Source: Lysinibacillus fusiformis
GTDB taxonomy: Bacteria > Bacillota > Bacilli > Bacillales_A > Planococcaceae
Reading direction: 5' to 3'
Assembly: GCF_002845985.1 (NCBI RefSeq)
Contig: NZ_PDFK01000001.1
Span: 992,001-1,056,000 of the forward strand
DNA length: 64,000 nt
Under the pieces are notes generated by a model. The model did not search any database, was not told the DNA's origin, and saw only the letters and a list, made by a program, of their open reading frames with translations. Of this stretch, positions 55,234 to 63,917 are shown one piece after another. A program made the translations under genes and the position numbers. The first letter of the stretch is position 1; each line of letters starts with the position of its first letter.

Positions 55234-56054
55234 CCGATTTCTAATAATTTTAAAACAGACTGTGCTTGCTGCATATGCATAGCTAAGACATATTGACTAG
55301 CCTGCATCAAAATTTGAGCCTTCACCATATTCATCATCTCTTTTGCGATATCTGCATCTCGAATACGAGACTCTGCTGCTTGTAAATTTTCTGCGGTGTT
55401 AACATTAGCATTATAAGCATGTTCCAAACGGTTTTGGTACGCTCCTAGACGAGAACGCTCATTAGATACACGTTTTAAAGCCTCATCCATTGAAGAAATG
55501 GCTTTATCCGCATCCTCACGAGTAGCAATGGACACATCCTTCAAACCGAGTGCTTCAGAGCCCATACCATTGATAAATAATTCTATATGCTGCCCTGCAT
55601 TGGCCCCTGCCTGAATTTTAATGCTATTTGTCTCATGATCTCCATTGAGTAATGTCTTCGTATTAAATTCTGTATCCGTAGAGAGTCGCTGAATTTCCTT
55701 CTTTAATTCTTGGAACTCCAGCTCTAATTTTTCACGATCATCATCGGTTAATGTGTCATTGGCTGCCTCCACTGCTAATTCACGCATGCGCTGAATCATC
55801 GCATGTGTCTCATTCAGTGCCCCCTCTGCTGTCTGCACGAGAGAAATGCCGTCCTGTATATTTTTAGCCGCCATATTCAATCCCCGAATTTGAGAACGCA
55901 TTTTTTCAGAAATCGCCAATCCAGCTGGATCATCCGCTGCACTATTGATTCGATACCCCGACGAAATGCGTAGCATAGCTTTACTCATCGCACTTTGATG
56001 CCGATTCATATTATTCAGGATCGACATCCCCGTAGCTGACCACTTACCAAGCAT
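55224..56054 (-). CDS. Short flagellin (minor or alternative)
   Basis: 276 residues with both conserved flagellin ends. N-terminal: AMLRISSGYRINSAADDPAGLAISEKMRSQIRGL and NIQDGISLVQTAEGALNETHAMIQRMRELAVEAAN. C-terminal: ESRIRDADIAKEMMNMVKAQILMQASQYVLAMHMQQAQSVLKLL. The hypervariable middle is almost absent. The very N-terminus (MLGKWSATGMSILNNMNRHQSAM) departs from the usual MRINxNIxALN, which matters because the first residues pack in the filament core and carry export information. The gene stands alone among wall-polymer and unknown genes, far from any other flagellar gene visible here. A sigma-D promoter precedes it, so it is likely expressed with the motility regulon. The ATG follows AAGGTGG. 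Confidence 0.88.
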   Translation of the reverse strand: MLGKWSATGMSILNNMNRHQSAMSKAMLRISSGYRINSAADDPAGLAISEKMRSQIRGLNMAAKNIQDGISLVQTAEGALNETHAMIQRMRELAVEAANDTLTDDDREKLELEFQELKKEIQRLSTDTEFNTKTLLNGDHETNSIKIQAGANAGQHIELFINGMGSEALGLKDVSIATREDADKAISSMDEALKRVSNERSRLGAYQNRLEHAYNANVNTAENLQAAESRIRDADIAKEMMNMVKAQILMQASQYVLAMHMQQAQSVLKLLEIGKK

Positions 56055-56078
56055 GCTTTCACCACCTTCTTAATATGT

Positions 56079-56105
56079 ATATCGGCCTATTCTCTATTCT
56101 ATTAA
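56079..56105 (-). promoter_or_regulatory. Sigma-D (motility) promoter of the flagellin gene
   Basis: On the minus strand TTAA, a spacer of exactly 15 bp and GCCGATAT match the sigma-D consensus TAAA-N15-GCCGATAW except for one base. The -10 box lies 25 bp before the flagellin ATG. Confidence 0.8.
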
Positions 56106-56363
56106 TCACCATTATGGGAATCGTTGCTAATTTTTTATGTATTATTAACAATTTATAGGCACATGACTCCTTTCAGCTTAATGGTGTCCAGATTTTTTAG
56201 TGAACCTATAGCCATTATGAGCGATGATGATTAGCTGACTTGCAAGTCGCTCATTCAGCTTTGTGGCAATAGAATAGTAGCAGACGTTTAATGAAGGTGT
56301 TCTCCTATCGTAGCTTGTGCTGGAATACAATTCTTCTCCTTCTGGAGGTACATGCCAAATTTT

Positions 56364-56407
56364 AGTAAAAGCACCTGCTTATCATTTCTGAAAAGTAGGT
56401 GCTTACT
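56364..56407. terminator. Terminator of the IDEAL-domain gene
   Basis: AGTAAAAGCACCTGCTT and AAAAGTAGGTGCTTACT form an almost perfect stem next to the minus-strand stop at 56419. The stretch 56106-56363 shows no gene. Confidence 0.65.
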
Positions 56408-56418
56408 GGGCATTACAT

Positions 56419-56895
56419 CTATTCAATTGTTAAACCTCCAAGTTGATGGCTCTTTTGCTGTAGCAGTTCGAAAAAGAGTTCTTTATCGTTCTCCAATAAT
56501 GTTTGATCAATTAAATAATCAAAATTTTTCTCCTCTAATTCTGCGATAAGCTGATCGATTTCGCCAACCGTCACAGATGAAACAAGTGGAATTTGTTTCT
56601 TTGGTGTTGCGCTTTCAAGTATTGGTGCTAGATGCTCATGAACATTCGTAATAAGCAGTAGTTGATAAAGTGGTAATCGGATAAAACGATTTCCTTTTTG
56701 GAAAACAAAAACCTCAGATAAATTTTCAATTTGCTGTGTCTTCATGTTGATAATCATCTCTTTACCTTCTATGGGAATGAAATGGAAAATCTCATTCTCT
56801 TTTAAAATAGAGAAATATTGATAAGCAAATACGAGACGTAATTTGTCTCCAGTAACTTTTGTGTAAAACGGCTTCATGTATTGAACTTGCATCAT
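56419..56895 (-). CDS. IDEAL-domain protein
   Basis: 158 residues, no signal peptide or membrane segment. Residues 1-115 are a mixed alpha/beta unit of unknown family (KPFYTKVTGDKLRLVFAYQYFSILKE, FIRLPLYQLLLI). The C-terminal 35 residues carry the IDEAL motif pattern, FDYLIDQTLLENDKELFFELLQQK, seen in Bacillus YpiB and relatives. GGAGGG precedes ATGATG. It is divergent from ywqB-ywqA. The function of the domain is not established; a regulatory protein-protein contact is plausible. Confidence 0.65.
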   Translation of the reverse strand: MMQVQYMKPFYTKVTGDKLRLVFAYQYFSILKENEIFHFIPIEGKEMIINMKTQQIENLSEVFVFQKGNRFIRLPLYQLLLITNVHEHLAPILESATPKKQIPLVSSVTVGEIDQLIAELEEKNFDYLIDQTLLENDKELFFELLQQKSHQLGGLTIE

Positions 56896-57100
56896 CCTTC
56901 ATCCCTCCTTAGTTATCTGATTATTCAGATTTTAACACAAATCAATTGGCTTGTTAACTATCTTTGAATTCATTTTTTTCTTTCTGATCATTCAGCTTAT
57001 CATTACTGCATTTTAATCGTATAATGGAAGGACAGTCTTTTTTTCATTCTTACAATTAACAATGTTAAACATAGCCATACATGATGAAAGGAGTGAGGTT

Positions 57101-58675
57101 ATGGCATTGTCTATATCGCAAATAGCTAAAGAACATCAAGTATTTGTGCTGACTAAATTAAAAGAAGCTGAACAAGGGCTACATCCTTCCTCTACGGAAG
57201 ATGAAGAACTAGTGCGTCGTGCTGTCTTTTCTGTAAGAAATAAATCCATTGTTTTTGAACGTTTTAATGGAACAAGTTCTATATTATATGCAAGTGTTCA
57301 GGATGTCAGACCCGCTTCTGTTGAAATTGATTTTTACAAGGAAGAGCTACATTGTAACTGTCCACAACCTAAATGGTGTCGACATCAAGTAGGTGCTTTA
57401 CTCGCTCTCTACCAATACTTTGACTCCGTGCAAAATTGGTCGAGTACTTGGCGTGCTCAAAAATCGGTCCAGCTAAAAACCTTAGCAGAAGAACGTAGAC
57501 CACAAAGCTGGTCGATGATGGTTGATGAAGTAATGAAGCGCTTATTACCATCTGGCCGAGTATTAGAGGGCTATGGGCTTTCTGCTGTAAGAACAGATGC
57601 ATTGGAGCGTCTTCGCCGACATATGCCCTTTGAACGTGAATGGCAGCCCCTTTATAAGCTCTATATGGAATTAGCTATTTTAAATACTATATGGCGGCAT
57701 TTAAATGCAACAGCTGGGCATTCATTAGATTCTCCATATATGAAATACTTTATCGATCAAAGCATGCAATCCTTTGAAAGCATTCTTACTGAGTTAACGA
57801 ATCGGTCACGTCTTTTTGCGACTGATCCTTTTTATGATGCCATTCAAGAGCTAGTAAGGGAATTTTTATTAGAACGACAAGGGCTGTTTGCCCATCGACT
57901 TCGTCTATATATGCTGCTTTGGGCAGTGCTTTTTTATGAGAAGCCTCGACGCCAGCAGGAATTAACTTATTTAAATAATCTAGAAAACCGTTCGGAAGAA
58001 ATTTCTTTGCAATCATTAAAGCTATTATTTTATGTGTTATTACAAAAGGAGGATCTGCTGCTCGAAAATTTGGCACAGATTGATTTACCGCAAATGCAGG
58101 ATTTATTTGAACTGGCTACTTTTGCTCAACGTGCTGGTGAGTCCTATTCATTAGCTGTCATTTTACGAGCTATATTACCTTTGACTGAAGCCTTCCTACA
58201 GGAAGTCGTACCAGTCGTTCAAAGAGCCCAGTACGTAAGGCAATTTCAGCTTTTATTTGATGACATACAGCTTACTGAGGAAGAGGAAGCAATGTTATAC
58301 AGTGCATTTGGTGTGTATGGGCTTCAGCCATTTTCATCGTTTTTAATTAAAAAAGGACGTTACCGTGAATGGGCTGCTCTCCATCAATTAAATCCTTCAT
58401 CTCTATCCTATTTAGAAATGTGTGGATTAAAGGACGTCTTACAGATTGAACCAGCTACTGTTTTACCTTTATACCATGTCTATGCAATGGCTGAAATTTC
58501 ACAAAAATCACGTATGAATTATAAGCAAGCTGTGCGTATTTGGAAAAGTATGCGTAGTGCCGCAAAACGAGCTGGCAAAACAGCTTATTTTGAAACATAT
58601 ATGCAAACCATTCGTGCAGAATATAAACGATTACGTGCGTTACAAGAAGAAATTGAGAAAGGAAACTTAGTATGA
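57101..58675 (+). CDS. ywqB: SWIM zinc-finger protein YwqB-like
   Basis: 524 residues from the ATG at 57101 after AAAGGAGTGAGG; the frame is open to 57062. A SWIM-type zinc finger lies at about residues 80-105 (ELHCNCPQPKWCRHQVGALLALYQYF, with the CxC...CxH ligands). The remaining 400 residues are helical without further motifs. The stop overlaps the start of the SNF2-type helicase by four bases (ATGA), as in the B. subtilis ywqB-ywqA pair, so the two proteins surely work together. SWIM fingers bind DNA or proteins and often accompany SNF2 ATPases. Confidence 0.85.
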   Translation: MALSISQIAKEHQVFVLTKLKEAEQGLHPSSTEDEELVRRAVFSVRNKSIVFERFNGTSSILYASVQDVRPASVEIDFYKEELHCNCPQPKWCRHQVGALLALYQYFDSVQNWSSTWRAQKSVQLKTLAEERRPQSWSMMVDEVMKRLLPSGRVLEGYGLSAVRTDALERLRRHMPFEREWQPLYKLYMELAILNTIWRHLNATAGHSLDSPYMKYFIDQSMQSFESILTELTNRSRLFATDPFYDAIQELVREFLLERQGLFAHRLRLYMLLWAVLFYEKPRRQQELTYLNNLENRSEEISLQSLKLLFYVLLQKEDLLLENLAQIDLPQMQDLFELATFAQRAGESYSLAVILRAILPLTEAFLQEVVPVVQRAQYVRQFQLLFDDIQLTEEEEAMLYSAFGVYGLQPFSSFLIKKGRYREWAALHQLNPSSLSYLEMCGLKDVLQIEPATVLPLYHVYAMAEISQKSRMNYKQAVRIWKSMRSAAKRAGKTAYFETYMQTIRAEYKRLRALQEEIEKGNLV

Positions 58676-61434
58676 TGACAATAAATGCTCCTTCCGCCTT
58701 TTCCCAAACTCAACAACTTCGTATTGATGTAGCGCGGGAAGGATATTTTACGTTGCAGGGTTTTACTGCAAATGGTACGACAATCGACGCCGATACATTA
58801 ATTTCTTCATTATTCTTTACCTATGAAGCAAATGTCTATGGCTTATTAACCAGTCGGACTGATTTCACGATTGAGGTTTCTACTGCTGAATTACTTGATA
58901 TTTTTTCATCAAGCTTCCAACATCCCTTTATTAATTGGCTTGGTGCAAATGATGAAAGTAAGGAATGGCTCGGAAAAGTACTGGCGTTACAGGAATACTG
59001 GCAGGAGCCTTCACTTTGGTCACACGCTGTCATTGCGGAAGATTTTTCTTCGCTAACTTTTCCTATTGCTCACGTCGATACAGCATTATTAGAAATAGCT
59101 GTTCAGCAAAAGCTTTCACAGGTTGGTCTAATACTAGCTGATTTACCAAAACTTCTACCCTTTTTCTTACGTGGTGGCTGGCCATTGGATCAGGCTCGTC
59201 AAGCCGGTGCAGTTTCAGTTTCTTTACGGTTAAGTGAGCCAGAAGATGAAGCAGATGTCTGGTTATTAGAAACAGTGCTCAGCACGGCTACGACAAAAAA
59301 CTACTGGACTCCTGCTATTCGTAAGCAATCCTTACCAATTGAAGAGGCGCTTCCTACGAAATGGCGAATGTTCGCCACTGAAATTGAACAACAGCAACAA
59401 CAAATTGTGAATCTTCTATCCAATGACGATATCAGAAGTGATACCTTTATTCGTGTGACATTGGAGGACTCAGAAGTACGGTCTTTTTTACGTGAGGATC
59501 TCGCCAGATTACAGGCACTTGGTTTTGATGTTGTACTCCCTGCATGGCTAAAAGATTTAAAACAATCCAAATTACGTGTACGTGTAACAACTAACAATGT
59601 CTCCACAAAGAAGGTAGCAGGATTAGATGATATTTTAACGTTTAAATGGCAATTTTCTATGAATGGGCAAACGATTTCAGCTGAGCAATTTAAAAAGCTG
59701 GTGGATGAGAAACGTGAATTTATTCGTATAGGTACGGAATGGTTCCGAGTCGATGCCAATTGGATGCACGAAATGCGTGAACTAATGCAGCAGGCAGAAG
59801 ATGAAAGTTGGACTGTTCGAGAATTGTTGTTTAGAGAATTACCCGAGGACTTGTCTGCTCCTCTCGAAGAAGATGCCGATGATGCGCTAAGAGATGATCC
59901 AATTTTCGCACTGGAAATACAACAATCATTAAAATCATATATGGAGCAGCTTTTGGAGAAGAAGGGCTTGCCAGCAGTACCGATTCCTTTATCCTTACAA
60001 ACCGAATTACGTCCTTACCAACAAGAGGGCTTTGAATGGTTAATCTTTATGCGCGAACAAGGTTTTGGTGCATGTCTAGCCGATGATATGGGACTTGGGA
60101 AAACGGTGCAACTAATCACCTATTTACTTCATATTTATGAGACAGCAGCTGATTATACGAAGCCAACCATTATTATTTGTCCAACCTCAGTCCTCGGTAA
60201 CTGGCAAAAAGAACTCGCTCGATTTGCCCCTTCACTGATTGTGCATACGCATTATCAGACAAATCGAGCTAAGGATGAGGATTTTAAAGAGCTAGTGACT
60301 GCCGAAAAACCACATGTTATTTTATCAACCTATGGTACTGTGTCACAGGATACTGAATTTTTACAGAATATAGAATGGGCAACTGTTGTGCTCGATGAAG
60401 CTCAAAATATAAAAAACATGCAGACCTTACAATCAAGAGCCATTCGTAAATTGTTAGGAGACCATCATATTGCCCTTACAGGAACACCTGTAGAAAACCG
60501 CTTATCTGAGCTATGGGCTATTTTTGATTTCATTCATAAGGGTTATTTAGGTAGCTTTGGTCGCTTCAATGAAGAATTTATTTTGCCTATTGAACGAGAC
60601 GAGTCTGAATCACATAAGCAGAAGTTACGAGCTAAAATTCAACCTTTCTTATTGCGTCGTACAAAGCGTGATCCACATTTACAGCTTAACTTACCAGATA
60701 AGCTAGAATCGAACGAATACTGTCCATTAACAGCCGAGCAAGCTTCTCTCTATGAAGGATATATTTTAGAGACACTCGATCAGCTAGAACAGTTAACAGG
60801 TTTTCAAAAAAAGGGACGTGTTTTAAAGATGCTTAGTAAGTTAAAGCAACTATGTAATCATCCTGCCTTATATTTAAAGGAATCTTTCGAGGATGCCGAA
60901 ACAATGCTTGCACGTTCGACTAAGCTAGAGCGCATTGTACAAATGGCAGCAGAGATTGTGGACAATGGCGAACAATGCCTTATCTTTACACAGTATATCG
61001 GAATGGGGCAATTGCTACAGCATTGTTTAAGTGAACTATACAATGTGGATGCACCGTTTTTAACTGGTGCTATGCCTAAGCAGCAGCGTGACCGCTTAGT
61101 AGAGGCTTTTCAGGCAGGAGACTTCCCTATATTTATTCTTTCCTTAAAAGCAGGTGGAACAGGTCTTAATTTAACAGCTGCTAATCATGTTTTACATGCA
61201 GATCGCTGGTGGAACCCCGCTGTCGAAAATCAAGCAACTGATCGTGCTTATCGCATTGGGCAGACACAATTTGTGCAGGTCCATAAATTTGTAACGATCG
61301 GTACAATTGAAGAAAAAATTGATAAAATGCTGGTGCAGAAATCTGCATTATCCGAAGAACTCATTCAATCAAGCCAGTGGTTGACCGAGTTAGAAGATCA
61401 AGAACTTCGTGATCTAATAACATTGGACATATAG
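58672..61434 (+). CDS. ywqA: SNF2-family helicase/ATPase YwqA-like
   Basis: 920 residues. The N-terminal 420 form the bacterial-SNF2-specific region. The ATPase core starts with LRPYQQEGFEWLIFM (Q-like motif), Walker A DDMGLGKTVQLI, motif II VLDEAQNIKN, and motif III ALTGTPVENRLSELW. The second RecA lobe has QYIGMG, SLKAGGTGLNLTAANHVLHADRWWNPAVENQATDRAYRIGQT, with the arginines of motif VI. All catalytic motifs are present, so it should translocate on double-stranded DNA using ATP. Its start overlaps the ywqB stop. B. subtilis YwqA is implicated in DNA repair and recombination contexts; the exact role here is inferred. Confidence 0.93.
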   Translation: MMTINAPSAFSQTQQLRIDVAREGYFTLQGFTANGTTIDADTLISSLFFTYEANVYGLLTSRTDFTIEVSTAELLDIFSSSFQHPFINWLGANDESKEWLGKVLALQEYWQEPSLWSHAVIAEDFSSLTFPIAHVDTALLEIAVQQKLSQVGLILADLPKLLPFFLRGGWPLDQARQAGAVSVSLRLSEPEDEADVWLLETVLSTATTKNYWTPAIRKQSLPIEEALPTKWRMFATEIEQQQQQIVNLLSNDDIRSDTFIRVTLEDSEVRSFLREDLARLQALGFDVVLPAWLKDLKQSKLRVRVTTNNVSTKKVAGLDDILTFKWQFSMNGQTISAEQFKKLVDEKREFIRIGTEWFRVDANWMHEMRELMQQAEDESWTVRELLFRELPEDLSAPLEEDADDALRDDPIFALEIQQSLKSYMEQLLEKKGLPAVPIPLSLQTELRPYQQEGFEWLIFMREQGFGACLADDMGLGKTVQLITYLLHIYETAADYTKPTIIICPTSVLGNWQKELARFAPSLIVHTHYQTNRAKDEDFKELVTAEKPHVILSTYGTVSQDTEFLQNIEWATVVLDEAQNIKNMQTLQSRAIRKLLGDHHIALTGTPVENRLSELWAIFDFIHKGYLGSFGRFNEEFILPIERDESESHKQKLRAKIQPFLLRRTKRDPHLQLNLPDKLESNEYCPLTAEQASLYEGYILETLDQLEQLTGFQKKGRVLKMLSKLKQLCNHPALYLKESFEDAETMLARSTKLERIVQMAAEIVDNGEQCLIFTQYIGMGQLLQHCLSELYNVDAPFLTGAMPKQQRDRLVEAFQAGDFPIFILSLKAGGTGLNLTAANHVLHADRWWNPAVENQATDRAYRIGQTQFVQVHKFVTIGTIEEKIDKMLVQKSALSEELIQSSQWLTELEDQELRDLITLDI

Positions 61435-61443
61435 TAATTAGAT

Positions 61444-61476
61444 GCGCCAAGAGCTACATTGTTCTTGGCGCTCTTT
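61444..61476 (+). terminator. Terminator of ywqB-ywqA
   Basis: GCGCCAAGA, ten-base loop, TCTTGGCGC, then TCTTTT. Confidence 0.85.
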
Positions 61477-61540
61477 TAGTGGAACCTCGTTACTTCTTAT
61501 CCCTACTTACTTCAAACATTCTTATTTAGTTGTGTCAAAA

Positions 61541-61577
61541 CAGCCATTGCTGTGCGGTCTTCAGCAATGTCTTTTTA
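61541..61577. terminator. Terminator between ywqA and ssbB
   Basis: AGCCATTGCTG and CAGCAATGTCT pair across eight bases, with T tracts on both sides; it is well placed to end the minus-strand ssbB transcript. No gene is seen in 61480-61682. Confidence 0.65.
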
Positions 61578-61682
61578 ATATGTGTATACATCATTCCTTT
61601 CTGTTGCTACGGTGCAAGAAATATAAGGAGAATGGCGGATCAGACAACGATATTTCTCTTGCTCCGTATGTAAATAGCTTGT

Positions 61683-62081
61683 CTATGGTAAAACAAAATC
61701 TTTTAAGTCTTCCTGTTCATTCGGTGGCTGTGGCGGTACAATAGCCGTTTCGTCACTATTCCTTTGTTTGAGATGATAAAATCGTATATCTTCTACAACC
61801 ACCTCTGTCATAAAAATCTTAGTGTTTTCTTCATTTACAAATGATCTTGTTTGAATACGACCATTTGCACCGATTAAAGAGCCTTTACCGCAATATTTGA
61901 CGATATGTTCTGCTAGCCTTCCCCAAGCTGTACAGAAAATAAAGTCTGCATCTACTTCTCCACGATTGTTTTTAAAATTGCGGTTAATGGCCAATGAAAA
62001 ATGAGTCTGTACACGATTTCCAGATAAGTAACGTAACACCGGATCTTTCGTAAACCTTCCGACCAGTCCGACTTGATTCAT
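61683..62081 (-). CDS. ssbB: Single-stranded DNA-binding protein SsbB-like
   Basis: 132 residues from the ATG at 62081 after GAAAGGTGG; the frame extends to 62141 without a start signal. It begins with the OB-fold MNQVGLVGRFTKDPVLRYLSGN and continues with THFSLAINRNFKN, ADFIFCTAWGRLAEHIVKYCGKGSLIGANGRIQTRSF and FMTEVVVEDIRF. The tail is short and ends PNEQEDLKDFVLP, an imperfect form of the acidic SSB tip (usually DDDLPF). Length, divergence and synteny with ywqA and ywpF point to the competence-associated B. subtilis SsbB (YwpH) rather than the essential SSB. It would protect DNA strands entering during transformation. Confidence 0.85.
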   Translation of the reverse strand: MNQVGLVGRFTKDPVLRYLSGNRVQTHFSLAINRNFKNNRGEVDADFIFCTAWGRLAEHIVKYCGKGSLIGANGRIQTRSFVNEENTKIFMTEVVVEDIRFYHLKQRNSDETAIVPPQPPNEQEDLKDFVLP

Positions 62082-62187
62082 TCGTTCACCACCTTTCTGT
62101 TGGATTGCTTTCATCTTACAAAAGGATATCCGCATTGGCAAAATCCGATATTATAAATTTCCTTCTGTTTTGCAGCATAAATTGGGT

Positions 62188-62219
62188 AAATTAGCATTTT
62201 TAATTTGCTAATTTTTTTT
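62188..62219 (+). terminator. AT-rich hairpin with T tract between ssbB and ywpF
   Basis: AAATTAGC and GCTAATTT enclose an AT-rich loop and are followed by further T on the plus strand. It lies in the divergent ssbB-ywpF gap, so a leader attenuator for ywpF or an end of antisense RNA is possible. Confidence 0.4.
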
Positions 62220-62378
62220 AATTTTCTAGCTGAATGCTTTGGGCTGTAATGGCAAATGCTATTTCATGAAATCAGCATTTTCGCAGGTTTTGAAATATCG
62301 TCACAGGTGCACATAACAAACAGTCACTACTTCATGTGTTATAATAAAAGAATGACAGACTTAGGAGGAATATACATA

Positions 62379-62804
62379 ATGAAAACATTTAAAATGCTTT
62401 CCTTTGACCTTGTCACGAAAGATGGCGTACAACCATTCCCTTTAGTCGATGGCATTATTATTAATCAGGAAAACAGCCATCAATCTTGGATACTAGAATT
62501 GTTTATGGAAAAACAATATCGCTCAACCTTTGATGAGCTCTTAGTAAATGCTACAGTCTGCAATGTCCGTGCAGTTATTTCATTTCCAGATAATGAACCC
62601 GCTCCTTTTCAGGTAATCGTACATACAGTTCAAGAAATTGGTGATCATGTTTCAGTACTATTAAAAGGAACACTCAAAATTAAACGCTCTAAATATGCTG
62701 AACAATTGCTTTCCGAGCTACTTGCTGAGGGTGTATCCCTAGAGGATTTACTGGAGCGCTTTACGAAAGATATGAAGCAGCGACCAAAATTAAAAAATGA
62801 TTAG
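62379..62804 (+). CDS. ywpF: YwpF-like family protein
   Basis: 141 residues from the ATG at 62379 after AGGAGGA; the frame opens upstream at 62256 without a ribosome site. The chain MKTFKMLSFDLVTKDGVQPF continues as mixed beta strands (SWILELFMEKQY, VRAVISFPDNEPAPF, ISVLLKG-like strand) and ends with a charged helix. It matches the YwpF family of Bacillus, whose gene neighbours ssbB (ywpH) in B. subtilis. The family has no established biochemical role. It is followed by a short terminator. Confidence 0.75.
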   Translation: MKTFKMLSFDLVTKDGVQPFPLVDGIIINQENSHQSWILELFMEKQYRSTFDELLVNATVCNVRAVISFPDNEPAPFQVIVHTVQEIGDHVSVLLKGTLKIKRSKYAEQLLSELLAEGVSLEDLLERFTKDMKQRPKLKND

Positions 62805-62830
62805 CGATGCGAATTTTGCATCGTTTTTTT
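62803..62830 (+). terminator. Terminator of ywpF
   Basis: CGATGC, loop GAATTTT, GCATCG followed by seven T. Confidence 0.85.
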
Positions 62831-62884
62831 ATTGGACAAGCTGCCTTTTTTCAGTACAATACTATTTAAAAAGGAGCGTTATAT

Positions 62885-63850
62885 TTGGTTATTGCTATCA
62901 GAGAGAAGCCTTTAAAATTATTATGGCTTGAGGCTGTGATGAGGAGGCTTTTAAAGAATGATGTTGAGTTTCACTATTATCAGGAACAATATCGCCGACT
63001 GGATGCAGGTTTTGCCGGTGAACAAAAAGTGGACCGCGAATGGCATGAATTACTATGTCCAAATACTTTTTTCGTATTACATAATTTGTGTCTCAAGAAC
63101 ACTGCTCAACATATGCATCAGCTTGATACACTTTTTATTTGCCCTCAATTTATCTTCGTTTTAGAAATTAAAAATATTCATGGTCGACTAGAATTTAATC
63201 AACTCACACATCAATGTACACGCACAAAGGCAGATGGCACAGTAGAAGGATTTCCAAATGCGTTTACCCAAACTGAGCGTCATATGCGTTTTCTTAAAAG
63301 TCTTTCTTACTCACTCCCCATTGAAGGTGCCGTTGTTATAGCAAACTCTTCAGCGATCATCGTTAATCCTTCTAAAGTGCTCCCTATTTTTCATGTGTCA
63401 GGTCTTCATCAACATCTCCAGTCACTTTTTAAAAAGCATCCTCAAAAAATGCTAACAGATGATCAATTAGCTCTACTGGTTCAAGGGCTTCTCTCCAAAC
63501 AAACGATCCCTCACATTCAAACTTCGATTGCCCCATCACGATTTCGGCATGGTGTGCTTTGTCCTAAATGTTCCTATCAACATAATATGTATTTCTATCG
63601 AGGCATTTGGAAATGTTCATTTTGTCATTATCGGAGTATAGAAATTTTTGCAGAAGCCATGCTCGATTATCAACTATTGGTTAGCCATTCTATTACTAAT
63701 CAACAGTTACGTAAATTTTTCAAAATTGATTCTATCGATACAGCTACACGATTGCTTCAGAAATTTCAGTTCCCTTATACCGGAACCTATAAAAATCGTG
63801 TTTACCATTTACCTGAAAATTTATTGGATTACATGAAGAGATTTTTTTGA
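62885..63850 (+). CDS. NERD-domain (nuclease-related) protein with C-terminal zinc ribbon
   Basis: 321 residues starting with TTG at 62885, eight bases after AAGGAG. The NERD domain spans about 45-165: FAGEQKVDREWHELL, then the PD-(D/E)xK-like active site in QLDTLFICPQFIFVLEIKNIHGRLEFN (Asp, Glu and Lys present), and FPNAFTQTERHMRFLKSL. A C-terminal four-Cys zinc ribbon (VLCPKCSYQHNMYFYRGIWKCSFCHY) follows at about 225-255, with a final helical tail. NERD proteins are predicted DNA- or RNA-processing nucleases; the zinc ribbon would help bind nucleic acid. It closes the ywqB-ywqA/ssbB/ywpF neighbourhood of DNA-handling genes. Confidence 0.87.
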   Translation: MVIAIREKPLKLLWLEAVMRRLLKNDVEFHYYQEQYRRLDAGFAGEQKVDREWHELLCPNTFFVLHNLCLKNTAQHMHQLDTLFICPQFIFVLEIKNIHGRLEFNQLTHQCTRTKADGTVEGFPNAFTQTERHMRFLKSLSYSLPIEGAVVIANSSAIIVNPSKVLPIFHVSGLHQHLQSLFKKHPQKMLTDDQLALLVQGLLSKQTIPHIQTSIAPSRFRHGVLCPKCSYQHNMYFYRGIWKCSFCHYRSIEIFAEAMLDYQLLVSHSITNQQLRKFFKIDSIDTATRLLQKFQFPYTGTYKNRVYHLPENLLDYMKRFF

Positions 63851-63917
63851 GGGTTGATTGGCTCGCTTCTCTGGCGAGAGTATTTGCAACGCTCATGGGG
63901 CATACACTTCGCTTTCG

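Noticed and set aside
56150..56330. IS end or transposase remnant (TGGTGTCCAGATTTTTTAG)
   Set aside because: The phrase looks like an IS terminus, but no partner end or transposase frame could be found.
61442..61744. 100-codon plus-strand ORF after ywqA
   Set aside because: It covers two terminators and the antisense of ssbB; no ribosome site.
62100..62230. ComK box upstream of ssbB
   Set aside because: Only AAAA-N5-ATTT type matches in very AT-rich sequence; paired boxes with correct spacing were not convincing.
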